Positions 7,130-13,790 of a DNA stretch of 14,695 nucleotides are shown here, one piece after another. Within the stretch, counting starts at the first letter, position 1. Each line of letters begins with the position of its first letter. The DNA is from Flavobacteriales bacterium (GTDB lineage Bacteria > Bacteroidota > Bacteroidia > Flavobacteriales > UBA7430). The DNA lies in assembly GCA_024959975.1 (NCBI GenBank), contig JANXFM010000139.1:1-14695 (forward strand). The letters run 5' to 3'. Under the pieces are notes generated by a model. It saw nothing but the letters and a program-made list of their open reading frames with translations, was not told where the DNA came from and made no database searches. Both the position numbers and the translations under genes were made by a program.

Positions 7130-7146
7130 AAAAAGATGTTCTTTTT
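7130..7146 (+). terminator. weak AT-rich hairpin after the universal stress protein gene
   Basis: AAAAAGA and TCTTTTT form a seven-pair stem around a TGT loop, 18 bases after the stop codon and ending in five T. With only one G-C pair it is weak, so this is a tentative call. Confidence 0.3.
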
Positions 7147-7321
7147 ATAATGTCTTAAATATTATTCACTGAGTCTTTTTGTGTAATACAAACCTATCCT
7201 GAGAACTAATAAACAATATGAATTATTTTGTTAATAGAAATTTTCATTAAGAAAAAACGACCTCATATAAATTCATAAATTCGAACTGGAATAATTTTTT
7301 TGGCTCTTATGATTTTGATTT

Positions 7322-8572
7322 ATGAAGCGTAGTACTACTATACTATCTGTCATTTTGTTGTTTTTATTCAGTTGCTCCTCCCCTAAAGAAGATTCTGGAA
7401 GTGTTGTGAACCCTGTAATTGTAGCTCCTGAACCAATAATAGAATATGGTTTTGAAGCCGACACCTTTCTTGTTGTTAAAGATGAGATTCGATCCGGACA
7501 ATCCTTAGGTAAAATACTTAATGAATTTGGAGTTTCGTATTCACAAATTGACAAAATAGCTCGAAAAACTCGAAAAACAGAATATGATGTTCGGTATTTA
7601 AAAGCAGGTCATCCTTATGCAATGTTTTGTGTACAGGACACAGCAGGAAGAGAAAACGCACAAATTTTCATTTACGAGGAAGATAAGATTAATTATGTGG
7701 TTTACGATTTCAGAGACACGCTAAAAGTTTATCAAGCACAAAAGCCTGTGGAAGTTAAATTGATTGAAGATGCGGGGATTATTGAAAAAGGATCCAGCTT
7801 CTTTTTAACAGGTGCTTCCCTAGGAATGTCAGATCGACTATGTGAGATAATTTCTGATGAAATCTATTGCTGGACATTAGATTTCAGGCATGTACAACCG
7901 GGAGATCGTTTTAAAGTTTTATATGAGGCAAAATATTTAGAAGGTGAATTCGTGGGTGTAGGAAATGTAAAAGCTGTTTATTTTAACCATTTGGAAAAGG
8001 ATTTCTATGCATTTCCTTTCCATGACGGAGGTTTTGACGATTATTTTGATCAAGACGGTAAAAATCTTCGCAAGTTCTTCTTAAAAACTCCGGTTAAGAA
8101 TAGCCGTATCTCTTCTCGTTATTCAAAAAATCGTTTCCACCCGGTTCAAAAGAAATGGAAGTCACATAAGGGAACGGATTATGCTGCTCCTCGTGGCACA
8201 CCTATTTGGTCTACTGCAGACGGTGTAATTGAGGTAGCTAAATACGCGAAATACAATGGTAATTATGTGAAAGTTCGCCATAATGGCACTTTCACTACTC
8301 AGTATTTACACATGTCAAAAATTGCAAAGGGTATTCGTCCGGGAACTCATGTAAAACAAGGGCAAACTATTGGATATGTAGGTAGTACAGGTTTAGCTAC
8401 AGGACCTCATGTGTGTTATCGTTTTTGGAAAAACGGAATGCAAGTAGATCCTTTCAAAAGCAAGTTACCTCCTTCAGATCCTATTAGTAATAATTCCAGA
8501 GTGTACTTTGAGACGTATAGGGATAGTTTATCTCAATTACTCAATGTTATTCCTTTTTCAGAAGAGTTTTAA
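7322..8572 (+). CDS. M23 family peptidoglycan endopeptidase, lipoprotein
   Basis: Cell-wall endopeptidase of 416 residues, probably cutting peptidoglycan cross-links during growth, anchored through a lipoprotein signal (lipobox LFSC, Cys18). Residues about 50-100 resemble the LysM-like N-terminal region of OapA/MepM-type enzymes; about 140-260 is a second regulatory region; the M23 core is about 262-380. Metal and active-site positions: His282 and Asp286 (HKGTD), His330 (QYLHM) and His363 in GPHVCYRF. The family has HxH at that last site, but here it is H-V-C, placing Cys365 at the expected third zinc ligand. Residues after the lipidated Cys (SSPKED) include a Lys and two acidic residues, which loosely resembles a Bacteroidota surface-export signal. 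The stop overlaps the stop of the convergent SDR gene. Confidence 0.92.
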   Translation: MKRSTTILSVILLFLFSCSSPKEDSGSVVNPVIVAPEPIIEYGFEADTFLVVKDEIRSGQSLGKILNEFGVSYSQIDKIARKTRKTEYDVRYLKAGHPYAMFCVQDTAGRENAQIFIYEEDKINYVVYDFRDTLKVYQAQKPVEVKLIEDAGIIEKGSSFFLTGASLGMSDRLCEIISDEIYCWTLDFRHVQPGDRFKVLYEAKYLEGEFVGVGNVKAVYFNHLEKDFYAFPFHDGGFDDYFDQDGKNLRKFFLKTPVKNSRISSRYSKNRFHPVQKKWKSHKGTDYAAPRGTPIWSTADGVIEVAKYAKYNGNYVKVRHNGTFTTQYLHMSKIAKGIRPGTHVKQGQTIGYVGSTGLATGPHVCYRFWKNGMQVDPFKSKLPPSDPISNNSRVYFETYRDSLSQLLNVIPFSEEF

Positions 8573-9270
8573 ATATCAGAGATACGATCTATATGAAGAT
8601 GTTGTGCAGGTTTATATAGCACTTTTTTGTATTTCTCAGCGACTTCTTTTGTACCGGTAAGCTCCCCTTTATTATGATAATTTTGAAATTCTTTTAAACG
8701 AGGGAATTCTTTCTCATCAGCAAAACGAATGTCATTTTGCATAGGTGTATCTACTTTACCCGGAGCAATAGAAAGGTTAATAATATCATCGTATTCTTCG
8801 TCAATACATCTGCTAAGCATATCTAAGCCCGCTTTCGAAGAGCAGTAGGTATTCCATCCGGCAACAGGAGTATGTGCAGCGCCTGAGCCAATACTTAAGA
8901 TTACTTTTTGTGCTTTTGAAGACCTGTATCTAGCAATAAAATGATTTGAAAGCACGGCGGGAGCAACAAGATTAATAATATAGGAGGCAGCTATAGCTCC
9001 TAATTCTTGTTTTCCCATTTTTTGGATTGGACCTATCCAACCCGCATTATGTATTAAACTGATCTGTTCGGCATTACTCCAATCGGGGAATTCTAAAGCT
9101 TCGATTTCAGCAATATCATTTAGGTCTAAAGAAAGATGTTTGTAGTTGGAGTGCTCAATTTTTTGAGTTCTAGAAATGCCAAAAACCCTATTGTTTTCAT
9201 CTTCTAAAAGTAACTCGCATAATGCTTTACCAATACCACTACTTGTTCCTGTAATAATAAATCCTCTCAT
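8569..9270 (-). CDS. short-chain dehydrogenase/reductase (SDR)
   Basis: Cytosolic NAD(P)H-dependent oxidoreductase of the classical SDR family, 233 residues. The cofactor motif TGTSSGIG is at 7-14, followed by NAG at 75-77 and the catalytic set Asn100, Ser129, Tyr142 and Lys146 (YCSSK); SIAPGKVDTPM at 167-177 is the usual post-catalytic loop. SRT at 33-35 suggests NADP preference. Overall it looks closest to the sepiapterin / benzil reductase-like branch, but the natural substrate cannot be read from the sequence. It lies 39 bases after the KtrA-like gene with no visible promoter between them, so the two are probably co-transcribed. Its stop codon shares the palindrome TTAA with the stop of the M23 gene on the other strand. 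Confidence 0.9.
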   Translation of the reverse strand: MRGFIITGTSSGIGKALCELLLEDENNRVFGISRTQKIEHSNYKHLSLDLNDIAEIEALEFPDWSNAEQISLIHNAGWIGPIQKMGKQELGAIAASYIINLVAPAVLSNHFIARYRSSKAQKVILSIGSGAAHTPVAGWNTYCSSKAGLDMLSRCIDEEYDDIINLSIAPGKVDTPMQNDIRFADEKEFPRLKEFQNYHNKGELTGTKEVAEKYKKVLYKPAQHLHIDRISDI

Positions 9271-9309
9271 TATTGTCTATTTAATAGTTTTAAGCTGACT
9301 ACTGAAGGC

Positions 9310-10005
9310 TTATTTATTTATTTCCAGGAAACGTTCTATATTCTTTGTAAGACCAAAAACAACAATAATATCTGTTTTTTCGATTACCGTATTTGAATCA
9401 GGAACTCCAATAATATGATAATCTTTGGTACTATTTTCTAAGGTACTACCTTCTTGTTTTCTTAGAATGGTAACAAGGTTCAGTTTATACTTTTCTCTTA
9501 AGCCAATATCACCTAAGTTTCTTCCACAGATCTCAGAGGGTGCTTTAACTTCAACAATTTCATAATCGTCGGGCAGTTGAATGCACATAACCACTTCAGG
9601 ATTAATAAGCATTTCTGCAACATTCCCACCTACTTCATCTTCAGGAGATAAAATTTCAGTGACACCCATTTTTTCTAAAATCCTTCTCTGATCGTTACCC
9701 ATAGCACGTGTGATGATACGCTTTACTTTGAGTTCCATTAAAAGAAAAGTACAAAGGAGTAAGCCTTGGAAATGTTCGCCAATAGCAACAACTACAGCAT
9801 CTACATCTTGTATGTTTTGTGATAAAAGCGCCTTCTTATCTGTTGCATCCAGCGCTACGGCATGTGATACCTCGTCCTTTAAGTTTTCTACTTTTTCAAG
9901 GGAGGAATCTATGGCGAGTACTTCTGCTCCACGTTTAGATAAGTTTCTAGCTATGGCCGATCCAAATTGACCAAGACCGATCACGGCAAAACGTTGATCT
10001 GACAT
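9310..10005 (-). CDS. KtrA/TrkA-type potassium uptake regulatory protein (RCK domain)
   Basis: Peripheral cytosolic subunit of a Ktr/Trk potassium transporter that senses nucleotides and gates the membrane subunit. The 231-residue product has an RCK_N Rossmann domain (about 4-125) with GLGQFG (Gly10-Gly15) and Asp33 at the end of the second strand, typical of NAD/ATP-binding RCK proteins, and an RCK_C domain (about 140-228). I chose the ATG at 10005; an upstream in-frame ATG at 10059 adds 18 residues but would place the -7 element inside the gene. The membrane partner (TrkH/KtrB type) is not in the window, so this gene is detached from it. The SDR gene follows after 39 bases, but no functional link is evident. 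Divergent from the ArsC-like gene. Confidence 0.92.
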   Translation of the reverse strand: MSDQRFAVIGLGQFGSAIARNLSKRGAEVLAIDSSLEKVENLKDEVSHAVALDATDKKALLSQNIQDVDAVVVAIGEHFQGLLLCTFLLMELKVKRIITRAMGNDQRRILEKMGVTEILSPEDEVGGNVAEMLINPEVVMCIQLPDDYEIVEVKAPSEICGRNLGDIGLREKYKLNLVTILRKQEGSTLENSTKDYHIIGVPDSNTVIEKTDIIVVFGLTKNIERFLEINK

Positions 10006-10028
10006 AATGTATTGTATATTGGTTAATA

Positions 10029-10036
10029 CAAATGTA
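10029..10036 (-). promoter_or_regulatory. -7 promoter element of the ktrA-like gene
   Basis: The minus strand reads TACATTTG, an exact TAnnTTTG match, 23 bases before the ATG at 10005. No convincing -33 TTTG is seen at the usual distance. It supports the shorter start. Confidence 0.55.
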
Positions 10037-10120
10037 GAAATATTTTTACAGTCTACCATTTTTTACTGAAAGCTGATACCTGATCACTAATTTCAGGCAT
10101 ATTACTTGGAATTGCTTTAG

Positions 10121-10128
10121 TATATTTG
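10121..10128 (+). promoter_or_regulatory. -7 promoter element of the ArsC-like / EamA gene pair
   Basis: TATATTTG, an exact TAnnTTTG match, 25 bases before the ATG at 10154. The nearest TTG (10106-10108) is only 12 bases upstream, too close for a normal -33 element. Confidence 0.55.
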
Positions 10129-10153
10129 CAACTAATTTATAGTCTATTTAAAT

Positions 10154-10507
10154 ATGAAAAAAGCTTATCATCTCTCTACTTGCAATACCTGTCAGCGTAT
10201 ACTAAAAGAATTAAAAGACAACCATTTTCAGCTTCAAGACATAAAAACTGAAGCAATTACCGAGCTGCAAATTGAAGAGATGTATAAGCACACATCTTCT
10301 TACGAGGCCTTGTTCAGTAAAAGAGCCATGAAGTATAAAAGTATGGGGCTGAAAGACAAAAATTTGCAGGAAGAAGATTTTAAAAATCTTATTTTGGAGG
10401 AATATACCTTTCTTAAAAGACCTATTTTTATTGTAGCTGATAAAATTTTTATAGGGAATTCTAAAAAGACTATTGAGGCATTAAAAAATATCTTGGCAAA
10501 TGAATGA
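10154..10507 (+). CDS. ArsC/Spx-family thioredoxin-fold protein
   Basis: Small cytosolic protein of 117 residues with the ArsC/Spx/YffB fold. Near the N-terminus STCNTCQR holds a CxxC pair (Cys10, Cys13), as in Spx and many Bacteroidota members annotated as arsenate reductase family proteins. FSKRAMKYKSMGL (about 54-66) and LKRPIFIVADK (about 90-100, with the cis-Pro after Arg) are the conserved segments around the anion site. Whether it reduces arsenate, acts as a redox protein or binds RNA polymerase is not decidable here. No arsenic genes (arsB, acr3, arsR) are nearby, which makes a dedicated arsenic role doubtful. Its last eight bases overlap the start of the EamA gene, implying co-translation. 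Confidence 0.85.
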   Translation: MKKAYHLSTCNTCQRILKELKDNHFQLQDIKTEAITELQIEEMYKHTSSYEALFSKRAMKYKSMGLKDKNLQEEDFKNLILEEYTFLKRPIFIVADKIFIGNSKKTIEALKNILANE

Positions 10508-11396
10508 TGTCCTCAAATCGCATTTGGCATTGTTCTTTGCCAATCTTATCTATGCACTTACGTTTACTTTAGCAAAAGATGTAATGCCCGATACCATTCA
10601 ACCAATGGGATTCATATTGGTAAGGGTCACAGGTGGTATGATTCTATTTCGTATGGTTCATCGCATATGGATCAGGGAAAAAGTTAAGCGCGAAGATTAT
10701 GGGATTTTAATTTTGTGTGCACTCTTTGGTGTTGCAATTAATATGTCGTTTTTTTTAAAAGGATTAAACTACACGACCCCCATACATGCTGCTGTTACTA
10801 TGACGTCGACACCAATAATTGTATTTATTTTGGCAATAATTTTCCATGGAGAAAAAAAGCTACCTCTTCGCATAGTTGGAGTTGTTTTAGGGGCTATTGG
10901 AGCAATTATAATAACTATTTACGGACGAAAACTAGAAACCGGAAACCCAAATTTGGCTTTAGGGAATTTATTTATATTGATTAATAGCTTTTCATATGCT
11001 ATTTATCTGATGATTGTAAAACCATTAATGACCCGATATCATTTTTTGACCATTATGAAATGGATGTTTAGTATTGGTTTTGTGGTCATTTTACCCTTTG
11101 GATATAGTGATGCGTTAGCCGTGGAATGGGGAGGAATTTCCGATAAAATATGGGGAGAAATAGCTTTTGTGGTTATTGGTACATCATTTGTGGCCTACAT
11201 GTGTAATATATATGCATTAAAAAGATTGCGGGCATCAACCGTTGGGTTTTACATTTATTTACAGCCGGTTTTAGCCACTATAATCGCTTTGATACTGGGT
11301 TCTGATAAATTGGACCCAATCAAGGTTTTAGCATCTTTAATTATATTTATTGGAGTTTACCTTGTGGGTAGAAAGCCAAAAGCAGTAGAGGAATAG
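10500..11396 (+). CDS. EamA family (drug/metabolite) transporter
   Basis: Inner-membrane permease of 298 residues with two EamA repeats of about five transmembrane helices each, at roughly 8-140 and 150-290. The first repeat has the typical opening SHLALFFANLIYALTF, then LVRVTGG and the proline-containing NYTTPIHAAVTMTSTPI; the second has ALGNLFILINSFSYAIYLMI, GTSFVAYMCNIYALKR and LQPVLATIIALILG. Substrates of this family include amino acids, nucleosides and other metabolites and cannot be predicted from sequence. The ATG at 10500 overlaps the ArsC-like gene by eight bases. A four-base GGGG starting in the stop codon begins a small hairpin region before yicC. Confidence 0.9.
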   Translation: MNDVLKSHLALFFANLIYALTFTLAKDVMPDTIQPMGFILVRVTGGMILFRMVHRIWIREKVKREDYGILILCALFGVAINMSFFLKGLNYTTPIHAAVTMTSTPIIVFILAIIFHGEKKLPLRIVGVVLGAIGAIIITIYGRKLETGNPNLALGNLFILINSFSYAIYLMIVKPLMTRYHFLTIMKWMFSIGFVVILPFGYSDALAVEWGGISDKIWGEIAFVVIGTSFVAYMCNIYALKRLRASTVGFYIYLQPVLATIIALILGSDKLDPIKVLASLIIFIGVYLVGRKPKAVEE

Positions 11397-11415
11397 GGGT
11401 TTGTTCCCCAACAAA
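11396..11415. other. two alternative small hairpins between the EamA gene and yicC
   Basis: GGGG (11396-11399) can pair with CCCC (11406-11409), while TTTGTT (11400-11405) can pair with AACAAA (11410-11415) around the same CCCC. The two foldings exclude each other. Neither is followed by a clear T-run, so a terminator is uncertain. The TTTG inside is also the likely -33 element of the yicC promoter. Confidence 0.3.
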
Positions 11416-11429
11416 TTTGCGTATTTTTA
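11400..11429 (+). promoter_or_regulatory. promoter of the yicC-gmk-nadD operon
   Basis: TTTG at 11400-11403, an 18-base spacer, then TATTTTTA at 11422-11429, seven of eight positions of TAnnTTTG. The ATG at 11446 follows 16 bases later. Confidence 0.5.
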
Positions 11430-11445
11430 CAACAAATAGTTATTT

Positions 11446-12315
11446 ATGATTCAATCGATGACAGGCTTTGGGAGAGCTACTTTAATTCTTCCCCAAAAGA
11501 AAATCACAGTAGAAGTAAAGAGTTTAAACTCTAAACAAGTCGATATAAACATTCGAATACCTTCTTTTTATAAAGAAAAAGAATTGCAAGTGCGTTCTTT
11601 TCTTTCTTCAACACTTCGCAGAGGAAAAATAGAGTTGTCTATTTTTGTCGAAAATACAGGTACAGACTCTCAACATAGGATTAATAAAGACCTGGTAGAT
11701 GTGTACATGAATTCGCTTCAGGAATTTGGAAATGAGAAAGTAGCTGCAGGCGAATTATTGAGTATTGCCATGCGTTTACCTGATGCAATGAAAGTTGAGC
11801 GTGAAGAAATTGATGCAGAAGAATGGAAAGCTGTGATAGGGGTGGTTGAAAAAGCCGTTGAGGCTTTGATAGATTATCGTAAAGCAGAAGGGTTATCTCT
11901 GGAAAACGATATTAAAAAGCAAATTACAGCGATTAATTCGCTTCACAATGAAGTGCCAAAATATGAGGAAGAGCGAGTTAATACCATTAAAGAACGTATT
12001 TCTACGAAACTCACAGATGTATTACAATCGGTAGATTTTGATCGTGATCGATTGGAGCAAGAGATGATTTATTTCATCGAAAAGTTGGATATTTCTGAGG
12101 AGAAAGTTCGATTAAAAAATCACTGCGCTTATTTTATTGAAACCATGGATTCTAAAGAGTCTAATGGAAAGAAATTAGGTTTTATCTCTCAGGAACTAGG
12201 TAGAGAAATTAATACAATGGGTTCTAAAGCGAACCACACTGAAATTCAAAAATTGGTGGTTCAGATGAAGGATGCATTAGAAAAAATTAAAGAACAAGTA
12301 TTAAACGTTCTATAA
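11446..12315 (+). CDS. yicC: YicC/YloC family endoribonuclease
   Basis: Cytosolic protein of 289 residues, the same size as E. coli YicC (287). It opens with MIQSMTGFGRA, the hallmark of the family. The YicC-like N-terminal domain covers about 1-155, and the C-terminal DUF1732 domain about 205-289 contains LEQEMIYF, DISEEKVRL and REINTMGSKAN (about 253-263). Family members in E. coli and Bacillus act in RNA cleavage and decay of small RNAs; the same role is inferred here. It is the first gene of a tight operon with gmk and nadD: its stop and the gmk start share one base (TAATG), which indicates coupled translation. Confidence 0.94.
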   Translation: MIQSMTGFGRATLILPQKKITVEVKSLNSKQVDINIRIPSFYKEKELQVRSFLSSTLRRGKIELSIFVENTGTDSQHRINKDLVDVYMNSLQEFGNEKVAAGELLSIAMRLPDAMKVEREEIDAEEWKAVIGVVEKAVEALIDYRKAEGLSLENDIKKQITAINSLHNEVPKYEEERVNTIKERISTKLTDVLQSVDFDRDRLEQEMIYFIEKLDISEEKVRLKNHCAYFIETMDSKESNGKKLGFISQELGREINTMGSKANHTEIQKLVVQMKDALEKIKEQVLNVL

Positions 12316-12884
12316 TGAGTCAAGGTAAATTAATCATTTTTTCGGCACCTTCGGGTTCGGGTAAATCTACTATTGTTAACTACTTGATTAAACAAGGGGT
12401 GCCGGTAGAGTTTTCTATTTCTGCTTGTAGTAGAGCACCCAGAGGTGAAGAAAAACATGGTGAACATTATTACTTTTTATCTCCGGAAGAATTTAAAGCT
12501 AAAGTTGATGCCGATGAATTTTTAGAATGGGAGGAAGTTTACGAAGGGAGTTATTATGGAACTTTACGTTCTGAAGTGAATCGCATATGGGCTAATGGCA
12601 AACATGTAATTTTTGACATTGATGTTGTAGGTGGGATTAATCTGAAGAAAAAATTTCCGAACAAAGCGCTTTCAGTATTTATTAAAGCACCTTCTGTAGA
12701 TGCTTTAAAAGAACGATTAATTACTCGAAACACGGAAAGTGAGGCCAATTTAAATATGCGATTGGATAAAGCAGAAAAAGAAATGACCTATGCCAAAGAC
12801 TTTGATCTGGTAATTATCAATGACGATTTGAAAATGGCTCAAAAAGAAGCTTATCAAAAAGTAACAGACTTTATCAATGGCTGA
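12315..12884 (+). CDS. gmk: guanylate kinase
   Basis: Essential cytosolic enzyme converting GMP or dGMP plus ATP to GDP or dGDP, 189 residues, standard length. The P-loop APSGSGKST lies at 11-19 with Lys17. The GMP-binding region SACSRAPRGEEKHGEHYYF (about 36-54) replaces the usual TTR with CSR but keeps the conserved Arg, Pro-Arg and the Gly-Glu pair. EWEEVYEGSYYGT (about 72-84), the magnesium-proximal DIDVVGG (about 97-103) and the lid segment RLITRNTES follow. Its start shares a base with the yicC stop and its end overlaps the nadD start by eight bases, so all three are translationally linked. The pairing with yicC is widely conserved, as in YicC/YloC-Gmk of other bacteria. Confidence 0.97.
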   Translation: MSQGKLIIFSAPSGSGKSTIVNYLIKQGVPVEFSISACSRAPRGEEKHGEHYYFLSPEEFKAKVDADEFLEWEEVYEGSYYGTLRSEVNRIWANGKHVIFDIDVVGGINLKKKFPNKALSVFIKAPSVDALKERLITRNTESEANLNMRLDKAEKEMTYAKDFDLVIINDDLKMAQKEAYQKVTDFING

Positions 12885-13464
12885 TAAGAAAAAAATAGGA
12901 TTGTATTTTGGGACATTTAACCCCATACATATCGGACATTTAGTTATTGCCAATCACATGGCTAACTACACTGATCTGGATGAGGTATGGTTTGTGGTGA
13001 GTCCACATAATCCGTTTAAAAATAAAAATACATTACTAGACGATTACGCTCGTTTAGAGTTGGTACATCGGGCTGTTAGAGATTACGATAGATTGCGCGT
13101 GTCTGATATTGAATTTGGTCTCCCCAGACCTTCATACACCATCAATACACTAGTACATTTAAATGAAAAATATCCAAATAATCATTTCTCACTCATTATG
13201 GGAGGTGATAATCTAAATGCGTTCCACAAGTGGAAAAATTACGAAGTGATCTTAGAGAACCATGAGTTATATGTTTATCCACGTTTCGCAACCACACCGG
13301 GTTCTCTGGATAATCATAAAAAGGTGAATCTGATAGGGGCTCCAATAATGCAGATTTCCTCTTCATTTATTCGAAATGCGATAAAGGATCAAAAAGATAT
13401 TCGTGCTATGTTACCTCCAAATGTGTGGGAATACATCGATGAAATGAATTATTATAAAAAATAA
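12877..13464 (+). CDS. nadD: nicotinate-nucleotide adenylyltransferase
   Basis: Cytosolic enzyme of NAD biosynthesis, 195 residues, forming nicotinic acid adenine dinucleotide from nicotinate mononucleotide and ATP. The nucleotidyltransferase signature GLYFGTFNPIHIGHL (8-22) contains the HxGH motif at His18-His21. VSPHNPFKNKNTL (about 42-54) is the NaMN-binding loop, IMGGDNL the second strand, and ISSSFIR (160-166) the ATP-binding SxxxIR motif. The ATG overlaps the last eight bases of gmk. It is the last gene of the operon: 115 bases follow before the convergent small gene, with no good plus-strand terminator seen. A dedicated terminator on the other strand lies at 13532-13560. Confidence 0.96.
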   Translation: MADKKKIGLYFGTFNPIHIGHLVIANHMANYTDLDEVWFVVSPHNPFKNKNTLLDDYARLELVHRAVRDYDRLRVSDIEFGLPRPSYTINTLVHLNEKYPNNHFSLIMGGDNLNAFHKWKNYEVILENHELYVYPRFATTPGSLDNHKKVNLIGAPIMQISSSFIRNAIKDQKDIRAMLPPNVWEYIDEMNYYKK

Positions 13465-13531
13465 TTGAGCGTTTCATTGGTAAAACACATAACCAGGCTC
13501 TCACGATCAATTCCACTAAAATTTATTGAAT

Positions 13532-13560
13532 AAAAAAAAGCAGCCTAAGACCGCCTTTTT
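13532..13560 (-). terminator. intrinsic terminator of the small membrane gene (minus strand)
   Basis: In the minus-strand transcript, GCGGUC pairs with GGCUGC around a UUA loop with two G-U pairs; the stem extends outward by another G-U pair and five A-U pairs into a run of U. In the plus-strand transcript the same G-U positions become A-C mismatches, so the hairpin works mainly in the minus direction. It begins 20 bases after the stop of the small gene. Confidence 0.7.
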
Positions 13561-13579
13561 AATAGTTTATTAAAATAAG

Positions 13580-13741
13580 TTATTCGCAAATATTCTTCTC
13601 AGTAACTGAAATTTTACCACAATAAAACAATGCTCCGGCACCAATTATTCCCAAAATAAGATTAGGCATGTTGCCTGCACAAGCAAGGATCTCAAATGTT
13701 GCCTCAAATAAATCGCCAATGCCGTATATAAAATCGTTCAT
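13580..13741 (-). CDS. small membrane protein (53 residues), possibly DUF6341-like
   Basis: Short protein starting MNDFIYGIGDLFEATF, with one hydrophobic segment at about 26-41 (PNLILGIIGAGALFY) and a polar C-terminal tail. The pattern (short amphipathic N-terminus with LFE, an N-x-P-N before one membrane span, a tail with charged residues) resembles small Flavobacteriales proteins near DUF6427 genes, which I recall as DUF6341; this is recognition by eye. The ATG at 13741 is preferred over the extension to 13771, which would include the -7 element. A perfect -7 element upstream and a strand-specific terminator downstream both support a real, single-gene transcript. Function unknown; divergent from the DUF6427-like gene. 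Confidence 0.65.
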   Translation of the reverse strand: MNDFIYGIGDLFEATFEILACAGNMPNLILGIIGAGALFYCGKISVTEKNICE

Positions 13742-13768
13742 GTCGTAAATAGTTTTTCTTAACGCGAA

Positions 13769-13776
13769 CAAATTTA
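13769..13776 (-). promoter_or_regulatory. -7 promoter element of the small membrane gene
   Basis: The minus strand reads TAAATTTG, an exact TAnnTTTG match, 27 bases before the ATG at 13741. No clear -33 element is seen. The plus strand carries an overlapping weaker match, TATTTTTA at 13779-13786, only four bases before the divergent ATG. Confidence 0.55.
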
Positions 13777-13790
13777 CATATTTTTACCAC

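Noticed and set aside
9710..9970. Plus-strand 86-codon frame antisense to the ktrA-like gene
   Set aside because: Serine-rich low-complexity shadow of a strongly conserved Rossmann-fold gene; no promoter or domain.
10154..11396. Arsenic resistance operon (ArsC-like plus transporter)
   Set aside because: The transporter is of the EamA type, not ArsB/Acr3, there is no arsR, and ArsC-like CxxC proteins are common housekeeping genes in Bacteroidota.
13465..13560. Terminator for yicC-gmk-nadD on the plus strand
   Set aside because: In the plus-strand RNA the stem at 13534-13560 has A-C mismatches where the minus-strand RNA has G-U pairs, and the other candidate (GAGC/GCTC near 13467-13494) is short, wide-looped and lacks a T-run.
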